Positions 57,121 through 64,000 of a stretch of DNA of 64,000 nt are shown here, piece by piece. Each line of letters begins with the position of its first letter. The stretch's first letter is position 1. The notes below the pieces were generated by a model, which worked only from the letters and a program-made list of their open reading frames with translations, had not been told where the DNA came from and ran no database searches. Origin of the DNA: an uncultured Gemmiger sp. Lineage in GTDB: Bacteria > Bacillota > Clostridia > Oscillospirales > Ruminococcaceae. A program made the translations under genes and the position numbers. The stretch is from positions 1 to 64,000 of the forward strand of contig CALWNO010000004.1 in the NCBI GenBank assembly GCA_944382785.1, in the 5' to 3' direction.

Positions 57121-60100
57121 TCAGCGGATGCGCAGGGTCTTGATCTCGTAGGGTTTGACGGTGAAGCGGATGGCGCCGTTCTCCACCTCGACCGGCTCGC
57201 CGTCCGGCTGTTCCAGGCAGTCGCAGCTTTCGGCGGCGGTGAAGGGGCGGCCCCAGTGCAGGGTGGTCTCGGTGAGGGCATTGTCGCACTCATACATGCG
57301 GACGATGACCCCGTCCTCGTCCTCGGCCTGCTTGATGGTCTCCACCACGATGTTGGGGGCCTCCACGGCGGCCAGGCAGAAGGCCTCGCCGGGGGTGCCG
57401 CCGGCCACAGCCAGGGCGGGCTGGTTGAGGAAGAAGGCTTCCCGCACGGTGCCCGCGGCCCGCCAGTTTTCGGCATGGGGGTAGAGGGCGTAGGTGAAGT
57501 GGTGCACTTCCTGGTCGGTGGTGGGGTTGGGCTCGATGCCCGACTTGATGAGGGTCAGGCTGAGGCAGCTGTCCTTCACCGAATGGCCGTACTTGCAGTC
57601 GTTGAGCAGGCTCACGCCGTAGTGGCCTTCGGACAGGTCGGCCCATTTCTGGCCGCAGCTCTCGAACCGGGCCTTGTCCCAGCTGGTGTTGGTGTGGGTC
57701 TTGCGGGTCAGGTTGCCGAACTGCACCTCAAAGGTGGCTTCGTCGGTGTGGACGTTCACCGGGAACCGCACCTTGAGCAGGTGCTGGTGTTCGTGCCAGT
57801 CCACGGTGGTGACAAAGTCGATGCGGCGAGAGTTGGCATAGAAATGGATATCCTGGGCGATGGTGGAGTTGCTGAAGGCCCGCTCGACGTGCAGGGTGGC
57901 GCGCACCGGGCCGGTCTCGGTCCAGGTGAAGGCTTTCAGGTCGGTGACATCCCAGAACTTTTCGGTGTAGAAGATGTCGATATCCCAGTTGTCGTAGTAG
58001 ATGGGCTTGTCCTCAAACACCCGGAAGGCGTTGGCCGCCTGGCCCGCCTGGAATACCTGGCGGCGGTTGTCCTTGTCAAACAAACCGCCCATCTGGCCCT
58101 GTTCATCAAAGGAAACGGTGTAGAAGGGGGTTTCCAGGGTGTGGCCGTCGGCGCTGAGGGTGAAGGGGCAGGCCGTTTCGGGGGCGGCGGCCGGGGCAAA
58201 GGTCTTGCGGCCCTTGGCGGGCAGACCCTTGAGGTAAACCACGGCGCCGTCGGCGGTCTGCTGCACGGGATAGACGTTGCCGTCCCCGTCGGTCAGAGCA
58301 GCGGCGTCGCAGCTTCCCAGTGCCACCACGTCATTGCGGGCAAAGCCGGTGGTGTTGAAGACGGTGACGCCTTCCCCGGCCGGGGTCAGGGCGGCCAGAC
58401 GCTCCCCTTGCAGGGCGGCGATCTTCGCCTCCATCTCAGCGTATTCCTTCTTGGTGACCTCGTACACCTCGTGGATGGAGGAGCCGGGCAGGATGTCGTG
58501 GAACTGGTTGATGAGGATGCCGTGCCACAGGTCGTCGATGGCCTGCTTGGGGTAGTCCACCCCGGGGGCCGCCAGCACGCTGAGCAGTTCCAGGTCCATC
58601 ATGTGCAGCTCCGCCTTGCGGTTGGACCGCTTGTTCCGGGCCATGGAGGTCAGGGTGCCGCGATGGTATTCAAAGTAGAGCTCGCCCTCCCAGGTGGGCA
58701 GACGGCGGTTGCCGGAAACCCGGTCTTTCAGCTCGTCGAAGTAGGTGCGGGCGAAGGCCTGGCGCACCTTGGGGATGCCCTCCACCCCTTTCTCCATCCG
58801 GGCGGAGGTCTCCAGCATGGCGCGGGTGGGGCCGCCGCCGCCGTCGCCGTAGCCGTAGCAGACCAGGATATCGTTGTTGATGTCCTTCTGCTGGTAGCGC
58901 TGCCAGCCGCCGGCGATGGCGTCGGGGTGCAAAAGACCGTTGTAGGTGGTGAAGAAGTCCTTGGTGGGGTCCTGGCCCACCCCCACGGTGGTGATCAGGT
59001 GGGTGAGGATCTCGGTGCCGTCAATGCCCCGCCACATAAAGGTGTCGTAGGGCATCTTGTTGAACTGGTTCCAGGCCAGCTTGGTGGTCATGAAGTAGTC
59101 GATGCCGCATTTCTTCATGATCTGGGGCAGGGCGCCGGAGTAGCCGAAAACATCCGGCAGCCAGAGGATCCGGTTATCCACCCCGAACTCCTCTTGGAAG
59201 AAGCGCTTGCCGTAGATGAACTGGCGCACCAGGCTTTCGCCGCTGGTCAGGTTGCAGTCGGCTTCCACCCACATGCCCCCTTCCGGTTCCCACCGGCCTT
59301 CGGCCACCCGGGCCTTGATCTGGTCATACAGTTCGGGGTAGCGCTGTTTCAGGAAGTAGTACAGCTGGGGCTGGCTGGACATGAACTTGTAGTCCGGGTA
59401 TTCCTCCATGAGCTTGAGCACGGTGGCAAAGCTGCGGCAGACCTTTTCCCGGGTCTGGGCCACCGTCCACCACCAGGCCACGTCGATGTGGGTGTGGCCG
59501 ATGCAGCTGGCGATGACCTCGTCATGGCCGGCCAGGTCGGTGTACAGGGCCTGGGCCAGATACTTCCGGGCGTCGGCCACGGTGGCGTAGAAGCTCTCAT
59601 TGTAGGGGGTGCGCAGGTCCAGCAGGTTCACCGCCTCGTTGAGCACCCGCTCCAGGTCGTGGCGGGCCTTGCTGTCCGGGTCCAGCCGGGGGAACACCTG
59701 CAGGGGCACCACCATGTCATAGTACAGCCCTTCGATCTCCGGGTCCACCTCCCGCAGGTCCACGATGAGGTTGAACTCGGTGTGCAGGATGCCGGTGTAG
59801 GCCTGCAGTTCCAGCCGGTAGGAGGTACCGGCCTTGGCGCAGCGGTCCAGCAGCACATCCCGGTGGTTCATGTCGATGCCCTGGGTGACCGCCCCGTTCA
59901 CGAACAGCAGGAACTGGGGGTTCTTGGCGTCGTCCCACTCGTCGATCTGGGTGCAGACGTGCATCCACAGGGGTTTGCCCTCCATCTCGTCGGGCACGGT
60001 CACGTCGGCGCGGAACCAGTAGTGCTTGTCCGGGCCGTACCAGTGCATGGTGCGGCAGTCAAAAGGCGCGAAGGGGGCCGGGTCCGCGTCGGCATCTTCC

Positions 60101-60225
60101 GGGCGCAGGAAGTTGCCCGGCTTGTACAGCCAGTTTTCGGTGGGGAATTTCTGCTTTACCGACAGCTTCTGCAGCTCGGTGCAGATGCCGTTGATCCGCT
60201 TGTCCAAAAAGCTCATCGTTTCCAT
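57121..60225 (-). CDS. GH38 alpha-mannosidase
   Basis: 1034 residues, no signal peptide. Zinc ligands H246 and D248 are in CIGHTHIDVAWWW, the nucleophile D358 in ILWLPDVFGYS, and a His in NQFHDILPGSSIHE. A helical bundle (GELYFEYHRGTLTS) and C-terminal beta domains follow. It closely fits cytoplasmic bacterial alpha-mannosidases. It is 39 bases after the GH130 stop. Confidence 0.96.
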   Translation of the reverse strand: METMSFLDKRINGICTELQKLSVKQKFPTENWLYKPGNFLRPEDADADPAPFAPFDCRTMHWYGPDKHYWFRADVTVPDEMEGKPLWMHVCTQIDEWDDAKNPQFLLFVNGAVTQGIDMNHRDVLLDRCAKAGTSYRLELQAYTGILHTEFNLIVDLREVDPEIEGLYYDMVVPLQVFPRLDPDSKARHDLERVLNEAVNLLDLRTPYNESFYATVADARKYLAQALYTDLAGHDEVIASCIGHTHIDVAWWWTVAQTREKVCRSFATVLKLMEEYPDYKFMSSQPQLYYFLKQRYPELYDQIKARVAEGRWEPEGGMWVEADCNLTSGESLVRQFIYGKRFFQEEFGVDNRILWLPDVFGYSGALPQIMKKCGIDYFMTTKLAWNQFNKMPYDTFMWRGIDGTEILTHLITTVGVGQDPTKDFFTTYNGLLHPDAIAGGWQRYQQKDINNDILVCYGYGDGGGGPTRAMLETSARMEKGVEGIPKVRQAFARTYFDELKDRVSGNRRLPTWEGELYFEYHRGTLTSMARNKRSNRKAELHMMDLELLSVLAAPGVDYPKQAIDDLWHGILINQFHDILPGSSIHEVYEVTKKEYAEMEAKIAALQGERLAALTPAGEGVTVFNTTGFARNDVVALGSCDAAALTDGDGNVYPVQQTADGAVVYLKGLPAKGRKTFAPAAAPETACPFTLSADGHTLETPFYTVSFDEQGQMGGLFDKDNRRQVFQAGQAANAFRVFEDKPIYYDNWDIDIFYTEKFWDVTDLKAFTWTETGPVRATLHVERAFSNSTIAQDIHFYANSRRIDFVTTVDWHEHQHLLKVRFPVNVHTDEATFEVQFGNLTRKTHTNTSWDKARFESCGQKWADLSEGHYGVSLLNDCKYGHSVKDSCLSLTLIKSGIEPNPTTDQEVHHFTYALYPHAENWRAAGTVREAFFLNQPALAVAGGTPGEAFCLAAVEAPNIVVETIKQAEDEDGVIVRMYECDNALTETTLHWGRPFTAAESCDCLEQPDGEPVEVENGAIRFTVKPYEIKTLRIR

Positions 60226-60264
60226 AGGGAGATTCCTTTCCTGGGGAAGCCAGTTTCAAAAGTG

Positions 60265-61254
60265 TCAGAAGGAGTTTGCCTTGATGTAATCCAGCAGCCG
60301 GTCCACGGTGGTGAAAGCCAGGCCGGTGACGGTGTCGGCGCAGCCGTAGTAGACGGCGATGCGGCCGGTGGGGGCGTCGGTGAGGGCGGCACACGGGAAG
60401 GTGACGTTGGGCACGTCGCCCATGCACTCGTAGGGCATGTGGGGAGCCAGGATGTAGTCCTTGCCCCGGGCCTTCACCTTCCAGGGCTCGTCAATGTCCA
60501 AAAGGGCCGCGCCCATGCGGTAGACGTACCCGTTGCAGGTGTTGATGACCCCGTGGTAGATCAGCAGCCACCCCTCGTCGGTCTCGATGGGGATGGGGCC
60601 CGGGCCGATCTTCAGGCTCTGCCAGGCAGATTCGTCCCCCTTGACGGCGCCCATCATGTAGCGGTGACGGCCCCAGTAGACCAGGTCCTCGCTCTGGCTG
60701 ACGAAGATATCCCCGAAGGGGGTGTGGCCGGTGTCACTGGGACGGCTCATCATCATGTAGCGGCCCTGGATCTTGCGGGGGAAGAGCACGCCGTTGCGGT
60801 TGTAGGGCAAAAAGGCGTTTTCCAGCTGGTGGAAGGTCTTGAAGTCCTCGGTCCAGGCCAGGCCGATGGTGGGGCCGTGGTAGCCGTTGCACCAGGTGAC
60901 GTAGTATTTGCCGTCCATGTAGCAGACCCGGGGATCGTAGCGGTATTCCCGGTTGGTCACTTCCGGGTCATCCCCCACCAGGCGGATGGGGTCGTCGTCG
61001 ATGGTCCAGTGGATGCCGTCCTGGCTGAACCCGGCGAAGATATCCATGCTGATGGAAAGGCTGTCGCAGCGGAAGACCCCCGCAAAGCCGTCCTTGAAGG
61101 GCACCACGGCGCTGTTAAAGACGCTGTTGGACCGCTTGTTGCCGTCGCGGCCGATGATGGGGTTGCCGTCGTACCGCCACAACGGGGTGCGGGTGACGGC
61201 AGGCGGGTCCTGCCAGGGGATGTTGGGCAGCGGGTTGCCAATGATTTTTGCCAT
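60265..61254 (-). CDS. GH130 mannoside phosphorylase
   Basis: 329 residues, the usual size, ATG behind AGGAGG. It is a five-bladed beta-propeller. The probable catalytic Asp is D107 in EYRYDPRVCYMDGKYYVTW (in pieces); phosphate ligands are expected among the Arg/Lys of NGVLFPRKIQGRYMMMSRPS. GH130 enzymes split beta-mannosides with phosphate, giving mannose-1-phosphate. Those acting on Man-beta-1,4-GlcNAc process N-glycan cores, and the GH38 and GH20 neighbours fit this. Exact linkage is inferred. Confidence 0.94.
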   Translation of the reverse strand: MAKIIGNPLPNIPWQDPPAVTRTPLWRYDGNPIIGRDGNKRSNSVFNSAVVPFKDGFAGVFRCDSLSISMDIFAGFSQDGIHWTIDDDPIRLVGDDPEVTNREYRYDPRVCYMDGKYYVTWCNGYHGPTIGLAWTEDFKTFHQLENAFLPYNRNGVLFPRKIQGRYMMMSRPSDTGHTPFGDIFVSQSEDLVYWGRHRYMMGAVKGDESAWQSLKIGPGPIPIETDEGWLLIYHGVINTCNGYVYRMGAALLDIDEPWKVKARGKDYILAPHMPYECMGDVPNVTFPCAALTDAPTGRIAVYYGCADTVTGLAFTTVDRLLDYIKANSF

Positions 61255-61284
61255 ACTTTCTAACCTCCTGTGGTTGGAGAAGCG

Positions 61285-63681
61285 TTATCCCACAATACGC
61301 ACAACCGGTGCAAACTGCTGCTCATGCAGCTCGTCCATGGCGCGTTCTGGGTCGGTTTCGTCGGTGAGGGTGAGGGTGAAGCGGTACTCTGCAAAGCCGG
61401 ACAGGTCCAGCTTGAAGTTCGTTTCCCAGGTGTTGTTCATGAGCCAGGCAAACACCGGGCGGCGGTTGTCCTCCGGGCGGTTTTCACACAGGCGGATGGG
61501 GTGGTGTTTCAGCGGGCCGAAAGCATACAGCGGGGTATCCCGGGCGCCCAGCAGCACCCCTCCGTCCCGCCCCAGGAAGGCCAGGCCGTCGTCGCTCATG
61601 CTGTATTCCATGCAGCTGCCGGGCAGCTGGTCCACACCGGGGCGCAGCGCTTCCCGGCCGCCTTTGCGCAGCCAGACTTCCCGGCCGGTGAGATCCAGAT
61701 TCAGGGGCAGGTAAACGCTCTCGATGTCGGTGGACAGGGTCTTGCCCAGTTCCAGGCGCAAGTCGATACGGGGCAGGTCCTCATACAGTTTCAGCACCAC
61801 ATCGCAGTGGACGGTGCCGGGCATGGACCCGCGCAGCCGCAGGGTGGTGAACACCGGGCCGCGTTCCTCACACACCACCTCATTCAGGGTGGCGGGGAAC
61901 TGCCTGGCATGCTGTCCCCGGATGTTGCGGCCCAGCAGACGGCGCTCCTCATACACGTCGGTGACGCCGGGGCGCACGGGGGTACATTCATATACCGGGG
62001 TGAAGAAGGGCAGGCCGGTCGGGGCCATGAGTTCCCGGCCATGGGCTTTGTCGTACAGGCTGCACAGGCCCCGGCCCACCTCGTATTCCAGGCGGAAAAA
62101 CCGGTTTTCAAAGCCGTACGGCAGACGGAAGGTCACGGGATCGTAGTCGTTGACGATATCCCGCACCTGCTCGGCGCCGACGTAGCACTGGCGGGTGTTG
62201 AGCTTGTTTTCAGGACGTTCTCTTCTTCCATAAGTATACCGTTTGACTTCCCCCGGTGTAAAGGTGTCCACAAAAGAAATCCGGCGGCCCCGGGGATGGG
62301 GACTGACCTGACAAGGCAGTTCCCTGCCGTCCTCGGTGCGGATGTCGGCATCCGGCAGACCCGCGGGCAAAGTCTCGACGTAAAATTCCACCGCCATGGG
62401 GCCGGAAAGGCGCGTGGGGTTCTGCACCCGGATGCTGCCCTGGGTGGCATAGTAACGCAGGATGTCCCCCTGGTCCCGGGCAATACGCCCCAGCATGCGG
62501 GCGGCGGCCTCATGGACCCGGGAAGCATACCCGGTCTTGCGGATATCCAAATCCAGCACCATGGATTCATAAGGGTTGGTGATGCTGGCGGAATGGCCCC
62601 AGGTGTGCTCGGCGTAGAGCAGCAGAGCGTCCTCAGCATCCCGCACCAGAGCAGGCTGGTGCACTTCCAGCGCGGGGTCCAGGCGGCGGGCCAGCTCATA
62701 GCTGCGGCAGGCATCCCGGTAATGCTTCACCCCGTAGGGGGTAGAACCCACGCCGTTGGCCCACCAGTCGTTCAGGTCCCCGTGATACACCGGCGCCTCC
62801 TGCAGTTTGGGGGCGATGGCCGCGTACAGTTCCTGCAAACTGACCATCCGCACCTGCACCGTGCCGCCGTAGCGGCGGTTGAACTCTTCGATGGTATGCA
62901 GAATCAGCGGTTCAGGCGGGGCATTGTCGCTGAACACGCCGGACACCGACGCCGGAATGAAATCATAAGGGTAGCCGTTTTCCTCGCATTCGGTGAGGTA
63001 GGCGTCCAGGTTCCGGGCCAGGGCTTCGGCGTCGTCCTGCGGCTGCGGGGCGCTGCCCAGCCGGTCCATGGTCATGAAGTTGGGAATGTGGTTGGGGCGC
63101 AGCCCCAGCACGTTGCCCAGGTTGTAGTGCTCACCGTTCCACACCAGCAGGCGGCGGCCGTCCTTGCTCTCCCAGAAATAGGCGTTCTGGTTCTGGTGCA
63201 GAGGGTACATGCCGTGGTGGCAGTGGATGTTGGTGTACAAAAACTCCACCCCGTTTTCCAGCATGGCGTCCCGCTGGCCCATGGACAGGCCGTTTATGTC
63301 GGCACACATGGCGGTATTCAGGGTCACGCCCGCGGCGGCGAATTTTTCCCGCCAGGCCCGCAGGCGGCGGGCATAGGTACCGCAATCCAGCAGGTCGGTG
63401 AAGTTCAGATAATTGGCCGAAAGGCCGATGCGGCCGTCCCGGGCCAGATCCAGGAAACGGGCTTTTTCCTCCTCCGTAGCGGTGCGGAAGAAGGCTTCCA
63501 CACAGAAGAGGGTCTCGCAGTTCCAGCGGAACGCCGCGTTGGCGGGGCTCTGCATCATCTGCAGGGCGCTGCGGATGTAGTCCACCTGCAGGTCGATGAC
63601 ATGTTCCTGCAGATCGGTGTACCCGATGTCGGTGTGAGAATGGTGGACGGCGTAGACCGTCCGAATCGTATGTTGTTTCAT
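61285..63681 (-). CDS. Divergent GH38-like glycosidase
   Basis: 798 residues from ATG 63681; the upstream frame is open but without a ribosome site. The N-terminal domain starts with AVHHSHTDIGYTD (H16, D18 as metal ligands). The putative nucleophile is D128 in MCADINGLS. A further His appears in HTWGHSASITNP. The AWLW part of classic GH38 is GYTD here. C-terminal beta domains are like those of mannosidases (YTYGRRERPEN, LRLELGKTLSTDIES). The family resembles uncharacterised GH38 relatives (DUF5054-like). First gene of the minus operon within the window. Confidence 0.8.
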   Translation of the reverse strand: MKQHTIRTVYAVHHSHTDIGYTDLQEHVIDLQVDYIRSALQMMQSPANAAFRWNCETLFCVEAFFRTATEEEKARFLDLARDGRIGLSANYLNFTDLLDCGTYARRLRAWREKFAAAGVTLNTAMCADINGLSMGQRDAMLENGVEFLYTNIHCHHGMYPLHQNQNAYFWESKDGRRLLVWNGEHYNLGNVLGLRPNHIPNFMTMDRLGSAPQPQDDAEALARNLDAYLTECEENGYPYDFIPASVSGVFSDNAPPEPLILHTIEEFNRRYGGTVQVRMVSLQELYAAIAPKLQEAPVYHGDLNDWWANGVGSTPYGVKHYRDACRSYELARRLDPALEVHQPALVRDAEDALLLYAEHTWGHSASITNPYESMVLDLDIRKTGYASRVHEAAARMLGRIARDQGDILRYYATQGSIRVQNPTRLSGPMAVEFYVETLPAGLPDADIRTEDGRELPCQVSPHPRGRRISFVDTFTPGEVKRYTYGRRERPENKLNTRQCYVGAEQVRDIVNDYDPVTFRLPYGFENRFFRLEYEVGRGLCSLYDKAHGRELMAPTGLPFFTPVYECTPVRPGVTDVYEERRLLGRNIRGQHARQFPATLNEVVCEERGPVFTTLRLRGSMPGTVHCDVVLKLYEDLPRIDLRLELGKTLSTDIESVYLPLNLDLTGREVWLRKGGREALRPGVDQLPGSCMEYSMSDDGLAFLGRDGGVLLGARDTPLYAFGPLKHHPIRLCENRPEDNRRPVFAWLMNNTWETNFKLDLSGFAEYRFTLTLTDETDPERAMDELHEQQFAPVVRIVG

Positions 63682-63898
63682 AGGCGGAACCCCCGCGCAC
63701 AGGCGGAATCGGTCGGTTTTTGGCGGATAAGCCCGCAAAAAGGCCGCCGCTGGGCCGGGCCGGTGAAAAAGCGGATCGATTGTGCAAATTCGTTCGATCA
63801 AAGGCGGCGGCGCGCTGCCGCTGCTGCTGTTTTCTCCTGCCCGCGCAAAGCGACGGCCTTTGTGTTACGGGTTGATGGCGGATATGGGACGGGAACGC
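63682..63898. other. Intergenic region between the GH38-like gene and the solute-binding protein tail
   Basis: No gene is seen. GATCGA (at about 63796) and TCGATC (at about 63776) form a short inverted pair, and GGCGGC/GCCGCC copies may form a terminator on the minus strand with TTTTTGC. These signals are weak. Confidence 0.4.
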
Positions 63899-64000
63899 TT
63901 ACTCGGCAGCGGTTTCGGCGGAAGCACCACCGTTGGAGGCCATGAAGGCATCCACCTGAGCCTGGCACTGAGCCATCACATCGTCAAAACCGGCGGCGCG
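63899..64000 (-). CDS. C-terminal end of a probable sugar ABC solute-binding protein (partial)
   Basis: Thirty-three residues before TAA at 63901-63899 (RAAGFDDVMAQCQAQVDAFM, then an Ala/Ser/Glu tail). The last helix with a Gln/Ala-rich pattern is typical of family 1 binding-protein C-termini. The rest lies beyond the window. If correct, a second importer feeds the GH38/GH130 operon. Confidence 0.6.
   Translation of the reverse strand, partial: RAAGFDDVMAQCQAQVDAFMASNGGASAETAAE

Noticed and set aside
55114..61263. Plus-strand open frame of more than 2000 codons opposite the GH38/GH20/GH130 genes
   Set aside because: It is antisense to genes with intact catalytic motifs. Its composition (Gly, Val, His, Gln, Pro) is that of the mirror frame of GC-rich coding DNA, with no domain and no ribosome site.

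Overview
The window looks like chromosome of a GC-rich Firmicute of the gut Oscillospiraceae/Ruminococcaceae type (Faecalibacterium, Gemmiger or Subdoligranulum-like). Evidence for this is AGGAGG ribosome sites, TTGACA/TATAAT-type promoters, TTG and GTG starts, YesM/YesN-type two-component genes, Firmicute-style ABC sugar importers without their own ATPase, and strong G/C bias at third codon positions. That bias produces very long but spurious antisense open frames. I see no rRNA, tRNA, insertion sequence, prophage or CRISPR array. Gene calls and promoter or terminator calls come from reading the sequence only.

Layout. 0-5.7 kb holds a KdpDE-like two-component pair (KdpE cut by the window edge), a Fur-family repressor, a small Cys-rich membrane protein, a lipoprotein, AzlCD and a class II polyphosphate kinase. 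5.7-15.8 kb is a tandem array of nine glycosyltransferases (five GT2, four GT-B). 15.9-21.0 kb has two closely similar polytopic membrane proteins on the minus strand with cysK between them on the plus strand. 21.1-23.0 kb is an ECF sigma / zinc-finger anti-sigma / membrane protein operon. 23.0-23.9 kb is non-coding and contains two inverted copies of a structured element whose stems show compensatory changes. It is followed by an Ala-rich secreted repeat protein.

24.7-30.1 kb (minus) encodes a cupin, a GH51 arabinofuranosidase and a YesM/YesN sensor-regulator pair. Divergent from these, 30.5-43.8 kb (plus) is a sugar ABC importer, a NifU-like miniprotein, a GH38 alpha-mannosidase, a GH2 beta-galactosidase, an uncharacterised 807-residue protein and a ROK sugar kinase. 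43.9-46.2 kb (minus) is a polar amino-acid ABC importer. 46.5-47.1 kb is a DUF4230-type protein.

47.2-50.9 kb (minus) carries an acyltransferase-3 protein and an 888-residue fusion of a Tet(M)/EF-G-like ribosomal GTPase to a YacP/Rae1-like NYN nuclease domain. The fusion gene is preceded by a long leader with mutually exclusive hairpins. 51.3-63.7 kb (minus) is a second glycan operon: a divergent GH38-like enzyme, a GH130 mannoside phosphorylase, a GH38 alpha-mannosidase, a GH20 hexosaminidase, an MFS transporter and a GH3 enzyme. The tail of another solute-binding protein lies at the right edge.

Taken together, the two glycan loci look like a dispersed N-glycan (mannose/GlcNAc/galactose) utilisation system. 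The alpha-mannosidases, beta-galactosidase and hexosaminidase trim the glycan, and the GH130 enzyme phosphorolyses the core mannoside. The ABC and MFS carriers import, and the ROK kinase phosphorylates released sugar. The most novel-looking items are the GTPase-NYN fusion with its leader, the inverted covarying element at 23.1-23.5 kb, and the uncharacterised protein at 40.4-42.8 kb.
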